From Campylobacterota bacterium (GTDB lineage Bacteria; Campylobacterota; Campylobacteria; Campylobacterales; SZUA-545), in NCBI GenBank assembly GCA_025997415.1, contig BNUO01000096.1, positions 1-5,811 of the forward strand: 5,811 nt of DNA, read 5' to 3'. Positions 1 to 5,641 of this stretch are shown here, in pieces. A model generated the notes under the pieces. It saw nothing but the letters and a program-made list of their open reading frames with translations, ran no database searches and had not been told where the DNA came from. Position 1 is the first letter of the stretch; the number at the start of each line of letters is the position of its first letter. The position numbers were made by a program, and so were the translations under genes.

Positions 1-125
1 AGATGAAAGAGGAGATAGAGTGAAAGCTGGTTTCAGAAGCGAAAGAGGAGATAGCATAGCGCTAACGCGCTATGCTAAGCAAGACGAAAAGAGTCAACGA
101 AATGGCTGGCTTGCACAAGAATGAC
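1..125 (-). repeat. Left copy of a long intergenic repeat, inverted relative to 5642-5766
   Basis: Positions 1-125 are the reverse complement of 5642-5766 with 122 of 125 positions matching by hand alignment; mismatches fall at 83, 115 and 118. The match stops just after 125 but runs up to the first base of the window, so the left edge may lie outside it. Read on the minus strand, the direction of transcription leaving the sensor gene, the element begins GTCATT, contains an 11-bp hairpin, then becomes pyrimidine rich. It also holds a 14-bp direct repeat (GAAAGAGGAGATAG at 5-18 and 41-54, period 36). There is no transposase or other coding content. It is most likely a dispersed, non-coding intergenic element. 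Confidence 0.9.
52..77 (-). terminator. Perfect 11-bp hairpin in the left repeat, possible 3'-end element
   Basis: The arms are TAGCATAGCGC (52-62) and GCGCTATGCTA (67-77), fully complementary, with a 4-base loop TAAC. On the minus strand, transcripts from the sensor gene would form this stem about 145 nt after the stop codon. No T-run follows it, so it is not a classical intrinsic terminator; the RNA beyond it is C-rich and G-poor. It could instead cap and protect a 3' end, or work with Rho. The stem is certain; the role is inferred. Confidence 0.5.
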
Positions 126-154
126 GGGAGGAGCGATCGCAATAACGAGAAAAT

Positions 155-185
155 GTCATTCTGAGCGAAGCGAAGAATCTCAAGT
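155..185. repeat. Short dispersed palindromic repeat containing CATTCTGAGCGAAGCG
   Basis: The sequence starts GTCATTCTGAGCG and ends AATCTCAAG. ATTCT (158-162) pairs with AGAAT (174-178). On the minus strand it would be translated as RFFASLRMT, a peptide string often seen in spurious ORFs predicted from this widespread intergenic repeat in unrelated bacterial genomes. It lies 37 bp downstream of the sensor stop codon and 29 bp from the long repeat, so this 3' region has collected at least two repeat types. Confidence 0.7.
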
Positions 186-221
186 CAACGGTTGGGGGTT
201 TATCTGTTTGGCGACAGGGCG

Positions 222-1607
222 TTATTGCGCCAGTTCTACGGCGTGATCTCGTCCCATAATCGCCGCTGATGATAGTAGCCGTTGTTTGATCTTCTGCCAC
301 AACTGCGATGATGAGATAATATAATCTTGTGTTTGAATTGCTATATCTTCTGAAAGTGAAATATCACGGATAATCTTCTCTTTTTCTTCCTGCGGGATTT
401 TGAGATTTTTAATGCTTTTGAAAACCCCGTCTGCGATCTCGGTTATATCTTGCGATAACTGCTCATTTTGCTTGATCACCTGCTGGGAGTTGTTTTCAAA
501 AGTATTGATATTTTCCAGAAAAATTGAGATATTTTTGTAGATCGTTGCAAGCTCTGTTTGATCGTCCGAAGCGATCGCCAAACGGAGCTTTTCTATATTC
601 GCCGCATTGGTAGGAGTGTGTGCCAGTTCCTCGCTGTTTTGCACAAAATGATCAAAGATCGATTTGATACTTTTGAGCACACTAATCGCATAAAGCGTTA
701 GCAATGATAAGATCACTGCGGCGGCGATCTGTACATAGTATAGATTTCTGCGGATCGATACCGATTCTACTTCGTACAATCCAACCGCGATCTCGATCTC
801 GTTTAACAACGCTATGTTTTGATTGACAATCTTCACGAGTGAGCCTACAAGCGTCTGTTCATCGTGTGTGAGATCGATTGCGTGGCGCGAATACTCTTGC
901 CACAAAACGGCTGCGGCATCGATCGCCCTTCTCACATCCGGCAGTTTCATCAGCCGCCCATCAGCCGCAAAACGCGCTAAAGTTTTGCTGTATCGATCGT
1001 GCGCGTCAGAAAAATCTTGAAACGATTGGCGATCCCATATATTGTTATAACGAATTAGACGATATGCCATTTTCTGCGTGAGCATTCCCAACTCGCCCGC
1101 GTCATAAATATCCTCTGCGCTTAAATTGTGTTTTACCATCACTTCAGCGATCGCGGCGGAGCGTTGCAACATCTCTTGGTTGTATCGATCAAGATAAGTT
1201 TTGTGAACATTAACGGCGCTCATTGTGGCGATAAATACGGTTACGCTTTCGCTGTAATCCGTCCATTTTTGCGTGATTGTATCAAGCTGCGCGCTGATCA
1301 CCTCGTTTGAAGTTGCCGTATATGAGTATTGTTCATCGCCAAAACGCAAGATATTGAGTCCGCTTTGAAACTCGATCATCGCTTGGTTTAACTCGCCGAA
1401 GTTGATACTATCTTGCGAATTGAGTATAAATACCTCTTTGGATATTTTTTGCGTAAGCATTCGTTCGCGTCCGGCTATGTTGATCACAAACCCATCGATG
1501 ATACCTTTTTGATTGAGCAAAATTGCAGCGATCAGCAATGACGCTGTACAAACAACGCTAACGCAACCCATTATGACTAATCGTTTGACAATACCCTGTT
1601 TCATCAT
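222..1607 (-). CDS. Membrane sensor with two P-box-like (PilJ/NarX-type) motifs and no output domain
   Basis: The 461-residue product has a membrane segment at about 9-32, a periplasmic region at about 33-289, a second membrane segment at about 290-311 and a cytoplasmic tail at 312-461. INIAGRERMLTQK (42-54), just after the first membrane segment, matches the P-box-like motif of type IV pili methyl-accepting transducer N-terminal (PilJ) domains and NarX-type nitrate/nitrite sensors. A second, weaker copy, DAGELGMLTQKMAYRL, lies at 169-184. The tail is polar and probably coiled coil (about 323-395), with no HAMP, kinase or chemoreceptor signalling domain that I can recognise. AAGGA stands 3 nt before the first of two adjacent ATG codons, or 6 nt before the second. 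The gene is 6 bp downstream of the Crp/Fnr gene, and its ribosome site overlaps that stop codon, so the two are almost certainly co-transcribed. It is probably a small-anion (nitrate/nitrite-like) receptor; the ligand is inferred and the signalling route unknown. Confidence 0.85.
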   Translation of the reverse strand: MMKQGIVKRLVIMGCVSVVCTASLLIAAILLNQKGIIDGFVINIAGRERMLTQKISKEVFILNSQDSINFGELNQAMIEFQSGLNILRFGDEQYSYTATSNEVISAQLDTITQKWTDYSESVTVFIATMSAVNVHKTYLDRYNQEMLQRSAAIAEVMVKHNLSAEDIYDAGELGMLTQKMAYRLIRYNNIWDRQSFQDFSDAHDRYSKTLARFAADGRLMKLPDVRRAIDAAAVLWQEYSRHAIDLTHDEQTLVGSLVKIVNQNIALLNEIEIAVGLYEVESVSIRRNLYYVQIAAAVILSLLTLYAISVLKSIKSIFDHFVQNSEELAHTPTNAANIEKLRLAIASDDQTELATIYKNISIFLENINTFENNSQQVIKQNEQLSQDITEIADGVFKSIKNLKIPQEEKEKIIRDISLSEDIAIQTQDYIISSSQLWQKIKQRLLSSAAIMGRDHAVELAQ

Positions 1608-1613
1608 CTATCC

Positions 1614-2270
1614 TTACTGCTCGTAAATCTTGATTAAACTTTTGTGATCAAGCACCACCACGCTGCCATTTGAATCGGTATCGATCATACCGTCTCTCGT
1701 GAATTTTGTCAGTATCCTGCTGAGCGTTTCAGGCTGTATATTTAGCATATAGGCTATCTCCCATTTTTTGAACACATTAAACTCGTTAAGCTCTCGCTCT
1801 ATCATATATGCAACTTTTGCCGTGCTGTCAAAAACTAGATCGCGTCTGATCACTGCGGTAAGCAGACGAGTTTGCGATGCCAACTGTTTGGCGATAAATA
1901 TCTCTAATGGCTCGTGTTTTACGGATAGATCGCGCATTACAACCAGATCCATCACGCCCACAACCGAATCGATCATACATTCAACATTGGAAAAATACCT
2001 GTTTTCTTCTTCTTCGATCGCAAATGTGGTAATCAGTCCGCTTGCCTTTTGTATAAACAAAAAAACTTCCTTGTCAAAACGGGTAACTTTGTATGATTTA
2101 ATAGAACCTGAAATCAAAAAATATATCTTCTCTATCTCGTCGTTTTCGTAGTATAAAATCTCGCCTTTTTGCGCTCGTTTTATACGAGTGTGTTGCAGTA
2201 ATATCTGTTGTATGGGTTTAGCTAATTGTTGGATAAATCCACAACTAGCCGACAGTTCATTTTCGTCCAT
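1614..2270 (-). CDS. Crp/Fnr-family transcriptional regulator, FNR-type HTH without Fe-S cysteine cluster
   Basis: The 218-residue product has the usual Crp/Fnr length. Residues about 20-115 form the cyclic-nucleotide-binding-like beta-roll (KGEILYYENDEIEKIYFLISGS at 36-56), followed by the long dimerisation helix (about 118-145) and a C-terminal helix-turn-helix (about 168-190). The recognition helix PETLSRILTKF carries the E--SR residues that contact TTGA half-sites in FNR. Only one cysteine (C10) lies near the N terminus, so an FNR-type 4Fe-4S oxygen sensor is unlikely; a DNR/NNR-like sensor is a better comparison. I chose the ATG at 2270 because GGAAAGG lies 6 nt upstream. An in-frame GTG at 2285 has no good ribosome site and falls at about the predicted transcription start. 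The stop codon overlaps the ribosome site of the sensor gene, suggesting translational coupling and a shared signalling task. Confidence 0.9.
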   Translation of the reverse strand: MDENELSASCGFIQQLAKPIQQILLQHTRIKRAQKGEILYYENDEIEKIYFLISGSIKSYKVTRFDKEVFLFIQKASGLITTFAIEEEENRYFSNVECMIDSVVGVMDLVVMRDLSVKHEPLEIFIAKQLASQTRLLTAVIRRDLVFDSTAKVAYMIERELNEFNVFKKWEIAYMLNIQPETLSRILTKFTRDGMIDTDSNGSVVVLDHKSLIKIYEQ

Positions 2271-2276
2271 AGCGTA

Positions 2277-2283
2277 CCTTTCC
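2277..2283 (-). promoter_or_regulatory. Ribosome binding site deciding the Crp/Fnr start
   Basis: On the minus strand GGAAAGG sits 6 nt before the ATG at 2270. The alternative GTG at 2285 lies immediately upstream of this site and cannot use it, which supports the shorter 218-residue protein. Confidence 0.7.
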
Positions 2284-2290
2284 ACACTTC

Positions 2291-2299
2291 ATTCTAGCA
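2291..2299 (-). promoter_or_regulatory. Candidate extended -10 promoter for the regulator-sensor operon
   Basis: On the minus strand TGCTAGAAT combines a TGn extension with TAGAAT, one mismatch from TATAAT. No -35 match is seen 17 bp further upstream; the sequence there is GC-rich. A start about 7 nt downstream would give a very short leader of roughly 13 nt before the ATG at 2270. This is motif-based only. Confidence 0.45.
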
Positions 2300-2304
2300 T
2301 AGCG

Positions 2305-2370
2305 GGGTACTTTGGAGGGCGCGGCGCACCACGCCGAGCGGATAGACGAACTTCGCGAAGGCGGGGCGGT
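2305..2370. repeat. GC-rich palindromic island between the divergent operons
   Basis: This stretch is much richer in G and C than the flanking A/T-rich promoter sequence. It contains an inverted repeat CGGCG (2322-2326) / CGCCG (2332-2336) with a 5-base loop, and the perfect palindrome CTTCGCGAAG (2351-2360). No T-run follows either. The block looks like an inserted intergenic repeat unit; without other copies in the window this cannot be shown. It could also hold protein binding sites for either promoter. Confidence 0.4.
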
Positions 2371-2397
2371 CTCAAGATAGTTTTATCATCTTTAGCA

Positions 2398-2403
2398 TAT
2401 GAT
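2398..2403 (+). promoter_or_regulatory. Candidate -10 box for the DUF3015 operon
   Basis: TATGAT is one mismatch from TATAAT and lies about 47 bp before the DUF3015 ATG. It is preceded by a T-rich stretch (TTTTATCATCTTTA, 2381-2394) rather than a -35 box, as is common for housekeeping promoters in Campylobacterota. Transcription would start near 2410. Confidence 0.45.
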
Positions 2404-2413
2404 CCGCGCACGG

Positions 2414-2427
2414 TTTGCCCCAGCAAA
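2414..2427. promoter_or_regulatory. 14-bp palindrome with FNR-box geometry, possible operator
   Basis: TTTGC-CCCA-GCAAA is a perfect inverted repeat with two 5-base arms and a 4-base spacer, the same geometry as Crp/Fnr-family sites of the TTGAT-N4-ATCAA type, although the half-site differs. It falls just downstream of the candidate -10 at 2398-2403, where a bound protein would repress. Whether the neighbouring regulator binds it is unknown. Confidence 0.3.
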
Positions 2428-2450
2428 TCAAAATCCTTTAAGGAGTTTCA

Positions 2451-2927
2451 ATGAAAAAAGTTCTCGTAAGTGCAGCGGTCGCAACAGCGCTGGCAACAAA
2501 CGCATTCGCGCTGTTTGAGCTTCAACCGGGCGGTTCGCAGTATCCGGCGGCAGGTTGTGGTCTTGGCTATATGCTTTTCGGCAAAGAAAAGAACAGCGAC
2601 GCGGTGATGCAGATCCTCGCGGCTACCACCAACGGTACTTCGGCAAGCCAAACATTCGGCATCACCACAGGCACCAGCGGCTGCAACCCCAACGGCGTTT
2701 GGGCAAGCAACGAAGAGCTGAACAACTTCACTAGCCAAAACCTTGAGCAGCTGGCTATTGATATGTCAAAGGGAAGCGGCGAAACGCTTGACGCATTCGC
2801 TGATCTCGCTGGCGTAAGCGACAAAGACGCGTTCTTTGCGGCTGCGCAAGCTAACTTCTCCAAAATCTTCACCAGCGAAAATGTAACCGCAGGCGAAGTT
2901 CTTTCAAATATGGACGCAGTTCTCTAA
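2451..2927 (+). CDS. DUF3015 family secreted protein
   Basis: The 158-residue product begins with a clear Sec signal peptide: MKK, then an alanine-rich hydrophobic core ending in NAFA, with predicted cleavage after residue 20. The mature protein shows hallmarks of the DUF3015 family: AGCGLGYMLFG (34-44), QTFGITTGTSGC (67-78) and the later NLEQLAIDMSKGSGETLDAFADL segment (97-119). The only two cysteines, C36 and C78, are in these conserved blocks and may form a disulfide in the periplasm. AAGGAG lies 5 nt before the ATG. The gene heads an operon-like set with DUF4105 and hydrolase genes in the same direction; a stem-loop follows it, which could favour high expression of this first gene. The biochemical function of the family is unknown to me; an envelope or periplasmic role follows from the signal peptide and neighbours. 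Confidence 0.9.
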   Translation: MKKVLVSAAVATALATNAFALFELQPGGSQYPAAGCGLGYMLFGKEKNSDAVMQILAATTNGTSASQTFGITTGTSGCNPNGVWASNEELNNFTSQNLEQLAIDMSKGSGETLDAFADLAGVSDKDAFFAAAQANFSKIFTSENVTAGEVLSNMDAVL

Positions 2928-2937
2928 CTAGCGGACA

Positions 2938-2955
2938 GGGGAGCTTAGGCTCCCC
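2938..2955 (+). promoter_or_regulatory. Intercistronic stem-loop between the DUF3015 and DUF4105 genes
   Basis: GGGGAGC (2938-2944) pairs perfectly with GCTCCCC (2949-2955) around the loop TTAG. The stem ends 6 nt before the DUF4105 ATG. The only purine-rich sequences that might serve as a ribosome site (GGGGAG and AGG) are inside the stem-loop. It may lower expression of the downstream genes, stabilise the 3' end of the DUF3015 message, or act as a weak terminator; the first T-tract comes 12 nt later, too far for a classical intrinsic terminator. Confidence 0.6.
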
Positions 2956-2961
2956 CACACT

Positions 2962-4806
2962 ATGAGGTTTTTTCTACTACTTTTTTTCCCGTTTTTTCTC
3001 TTTGCAAACGACTATTTAAGCGAGCTAAAACAGATCGCGATAGACAAAAACATCTCACAAATGAGCGAGTGGCAGAGCCTGCTTGGTTTCAGACAGTCGC
3101 TCTTTGGCAAAAAAAGCGTCATCGACGACGAACGGTTTTTCTTCGCCGCAGACGGCAAAACCGACCCTGAAGCGGAGCTGCAAGCGACGATCGACTCGTT
3201 TTTTGCGGGGCATTTTGAAAACAACAGCAGTATCGACAGCCGCTGTGTCTTTACGGCTCGCTACGACTTTCTCAAACGCGCACTCCCGATTGACGAGACG
3301 CGGCTCGCGCCCGTTGAGTGCGATGGCTTTGATCTATGGTATAGAAGCGTCAGCGGCGATCGACTGATCATCACATTTTCGGCGGCGTATATGAACAATC
3401 CCGCGTCGATGTTTGGGCACTCGTTTCTGCGAATCGACAAACACGACAAGGTCAATCCGCTCACAAGTTACTCGCTCAACTACGCGGCGAAAGTGCCCGA
3501 CGAAGAGAACGGGCTGCTTTTCATTGTGCGCGGGCTTCTGGGCGGTTACGAGGGCTACTTTTCGGTCATTCCATACGCCGAAAAAGCCAAAGAGTACGCC
3601 AATCAAGAAAACCGCGATATGTGGGAGTATGAGCTGAACTTCACCCGCGCCGAGATCGACAAAATGCTGCTGCACGCATGGGAGCTGCACTTTTTCTACC
3701 GCGACTACTATTTTCTGCGCGAAAACTGCTCGTTTGTGCTGCTTGAGCTGCTCGAATACGCCAAGCCCGAACTGCATTTGAGCGATCGTTTTGGCATCTA
3801 CGCCGCGCCGATCGACACCGTGCGCGATCTGGTGCAAACGCCAAATATGCTGCGCCGCGCCGAGTTTCGACCGTCGCTAAATACGCGGATTACCGCAGCG
3901 GCAAAGGAGCTAGACGATCACACAGCGGCGATCGCGCTTGCGCGGGGCACAGTCGATCCGCAAACAGTCGCGGCTGAGAGCGATCGCAAACAGGCGGCTA
4001 AGTCGTTTGATCTCGCGCTAAGCTACTTGGAGTATCTCTACAACAGCGACGCGATCGACGGTGAAACCTACAAAAAGCGCGATTTTCGCCTGATGAGCAG
4101 CCGCGCCACGCTCGGTAGAAGCGAGCCGCCCACAATTGTGCCGCCCGCGCGTCCCGACAGCGGACACCGCATTTCGCGCCTTGCGATCGGCGGCGGTTAT
4201 GACAGCAGCGATCACGCAAGCGCAAATCTACGCATTCGCCCCGCGTATCACGATCTCGTCGATCCGATCGCAGGATTTTCAAACGGATCGGGGATTAGCG
4301 CGTTTGATCTCTGGCTGGAGCATAGCGATGATCGCTCGTTTGTGCGCCGATTCACGCTCCTAAATGTCGAATCATACACGCCGCGAAGTCAGTTTTTCAG
4401 CCCGATCTCGTGGCGTTTCGGCGCGAGCTACGAGAGTCAAAACAGGGGCGATCGGCTGGTGAGCGCAAGCGGCGGCGCGGGCTTTTCGTGGGGCGGCGAG
4501 AGGGCGCTTTTGTATCTGCTCGGCGAGACAGAGCTGGGCGCGGACAAACGGCTTCACAAAGGTTACGAGCTGTATGCGGGCGGCGCGGCGGGCGCACTGT
4601 TTTCGCCCGCATCGTGGTGGCGATCACGAGCCGAAATCGCGGCGCAATGGGACGCAAGCAACGAGTGGGCGTGGCGGCGGCAGGCGAAGGTTGAACAGAG
4701 CTTTACGATCGGCGCAAACAAGGCGCTTAGACTGGAGACGAGCCACACGAAAACTAAGCGCGAGGAGTTTAATGAAGCTCTTTTGTTTATTGATCTTTTC
4801 TTTTAG
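2962..4806 (+). CDS. DUF4105 / Lnb N-terminal periplasmic domain protein with probable C-terminal outer-membrane barrel
   Basis: The 614-residue product starts with a very Phe/Leu-rich signal peptide, probably cut after FLFA (residue 15). The DUF4105 core spans about 125-300: SGDRLIITFSAAYM (131-144), SMFGHSFLRID (149-159), SLNYAAK (171-177) and FLRENCSFVLLELLEY (251-266). H153 and C256 occupy the His-then-Cys order of circularly permuted papain/NlpC-P60-like folds, so a thiol enzyme is possible but unproven. C95 and C120 may form a disulfide. Residues about 400-614 alternate polar and hydrophobic positions, are rich in Gly, Trp and Tyr, and end in LFIDLFF; a terminal Phe is typical of outer-membrane beta-barrels. 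No ordinary ribosome site precedes the ATG; the purine-rich bases lie in the upstream stem-loop. This ATG is kept because it starts the signal peptide. Its 3' end overlaps the hydrolase gene by 35 bp. Confidence 0.88.
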   Translation: MRFFLLLFFPFFLFANDYLSELKQIAIDKNISQMSEWQSLLGFRQSLFGKKSVIDDERFFFAADGKTDPEAELQATIDSFFAGHFENNSSIDSRCVFTARYDFLKRALPIDETRLAPVECDGFDLWYRSVSGDRLIITFSAAYMNNPASMFGHSFLRIDKHDKVNPLTSYSLNYAAKVPDEENGLLFIVRGLLGGYEGYFSVIPYAEKAKEYANQENRDMWEYELNFTRAEIDKMLLHAWELHFFYRDYYFLRENCSFVLLELLEYAKPELHLSDRFGIYAAPIDTVRDLVQTPNMLRRAEFRPSLNTRITAAAKELDDHTAAIALARGTVDPQTVAAESDRKQAAKSFDLALSYLEYLYNSDAIDGETYKKRDFRLMSSRATLGRSEPPTIVPPARPDSGHRISRLAIGGGYDSSDHASANLRIRPAYHDLVDPIAGFSNGSGISAFDLWLEHSDDRSFVRRFTLLNVESYTPRSQFFSPISWRFGASYESQNRGDRLVSASGGAGFSWGGERALLYLLGETELGADKRLHKGYELYAGGAAGALFSPASWWRSRAEIAAQWDASNEWAWRRQAKVEQSFTIGANKALRLETSHTKTKREEFNEALLFIDLFF

Positions 4807-5593
4807 CCTGTGCGGTTGCGCGAACTTGTTTTTCCAGCCGTCAAACAAGGTCGGCTTCACGCCCGATTTTTTTGAACTCTCATACGAGACGCGCTACATC
4901 GACACGCCCGATGGCGAGCGGCTCTTTGCGTGGCTGATGAACGCCAAAACGCCCAAAGCAGTAGTCGTGTTTTTGCACGGCAACGCGGGCAATGTGAGCG
5001 AACACCTGCCATCGGTTTTTTGGCTGCCGTTTTACGGTTACACCGTGCTGGCGGCGGATTACAGAGGCTACGGCGCGTCAAGCGGGAAGCCGAGCGTGAT
5101 GGGCGCGATCGTTGATGTACAGACGGCGATAGGCTACGCGCTTGCCGATCCAGCGCTGTCGAAACTGCCGATCGTAGTCTATGCGCAGAGTTTGGGCGGA
5201 TCGCTATCGGTTACGGCGATCGACACGGGCGGCTTGGGCGACTCAATCGCGCTGCTGATCACGGAAGGGGCGTTTGCCAGCTACGGCGAGATCGCGCAAG
5301 ATGTGGCGGGGCGCAGTTGGCTCACTTGGATCGCAAAGCCGTTTGTCTCATCGATCGTTGAAAGGCAGTTTGATCCCGCCGTGCATATCGGCAACCTTGC
5401 TCCGCTGCCGATTCTCATCATTCACGGCGATCACGACCCGATCGTAGGCTACAACCACGCACACCGCCTATTTGACGCAGCGCGAGAGCCAAAAGAGCTG
5501 TGGATTTTATTTGGTGGCGGGCATATCGGCAACTTCAACAACGCCGCCTCACGCAAGCGTTTTGTCGAGACGATCGAAAGGCTGATGAGATAA
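4772..5593 (+). CDS. Lipoprotein alpha/beta hydrolase, BEM46/ABHD13-like
   Basis: From the ATG at 4772 the product has 273 residues and opens with a lipoprotein signal peptide ending in the lipobox LCGC, so C16 would be lipidated; Ala at +2 does not suggest inner-membrane retention. The alpha/beta hydrolase fold follows: oxyanion motif FLHGNAGN (67-74), DYRGYGASSGKPS (96-108), nucleophile elbow YAQSLGG (137-143, S140), acid loop HGDHDPIV (218-225, probably D222) and histidine in GGGHIGN (248-254, H251). The complete triad suggests an active serine hydrolase; Ala replaces the first Gly of GxSxG, which is tolerated in this family. Substrate unknown: ester, lipid or acylated envelope component. 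GAGGAG lies 4 nt before the ATG, inside the DUF4105 gene. The same frame is open back to 4574, but that extension is Arg-rich and would bury the signal peptide, so I rejected it. Confidence 0.9.
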   Translation: MKLFCLLIFSFSLCGCANLFFQPSNKVGFTPDFFELSYETRYIDTPDGERLFAWLMNAKTPKAVVVFLHGNAGNVSEHLPSVFWLPFYGYTVLAADYRGYGASSGKPSVMGAIVDVQTAIGYALADPALSKLPIVVYAQSLGGSLSVTAIDTGGLGDSIALLITEGAFASYGEIAQDVAGRSWLTWIAKPFVSSIVERQFDPAVHIGNLAPLPILIIHGDHDPIVGYNHAHRLFDAAREPKELWILFGGGHIGNFNNAASRKRFVETIERLMR

Positions 5594-5641
5594 ACAAGAG
5601 AAAAACCACCGCGCTTGGGTGCTCTCCCCATGCGCCCCTCT

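Noticed and set aside
94..300. Minus-strand open frame of 68 codons at the left end
   Set aside because: It contains the RFFASLRMT translation of the dispersed repeat, overlaps the 3' end of the sensor gene and the long repeat, and has no family resemblance; spurious.
2271..2285. GTG start at 2285 for the Crp/Fnr gene
   Set aside because: No suitable ribosome site upstream, and the predicted transcription start falls there; the ATG at 2270 has GGAAAGG at 6 nt.
2448..2872. Minus-strand open frames opposite the DUF3015 gene
   Set aside because: They mirror a well-supported coding gene with signal peptide and family motifs, and have no credible protein features.
3334..3837. 167-codon minus-strand frame inside the DUF4105 gene
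   Set aside because: It is a reverse shadow of the conserved DUF4105 core; long antisense frames are common in GC-rich genes and this one shows no domain.
4574..4771. N-terminal extension of the hydrolase back to an ATG at 4574
   Set aside because: The extension is Arg-rich shadow sequence within the DUF4105 gene and would bury the lipoprotein signal peptide; the ATG at 4772 has GAGGAG upstream.
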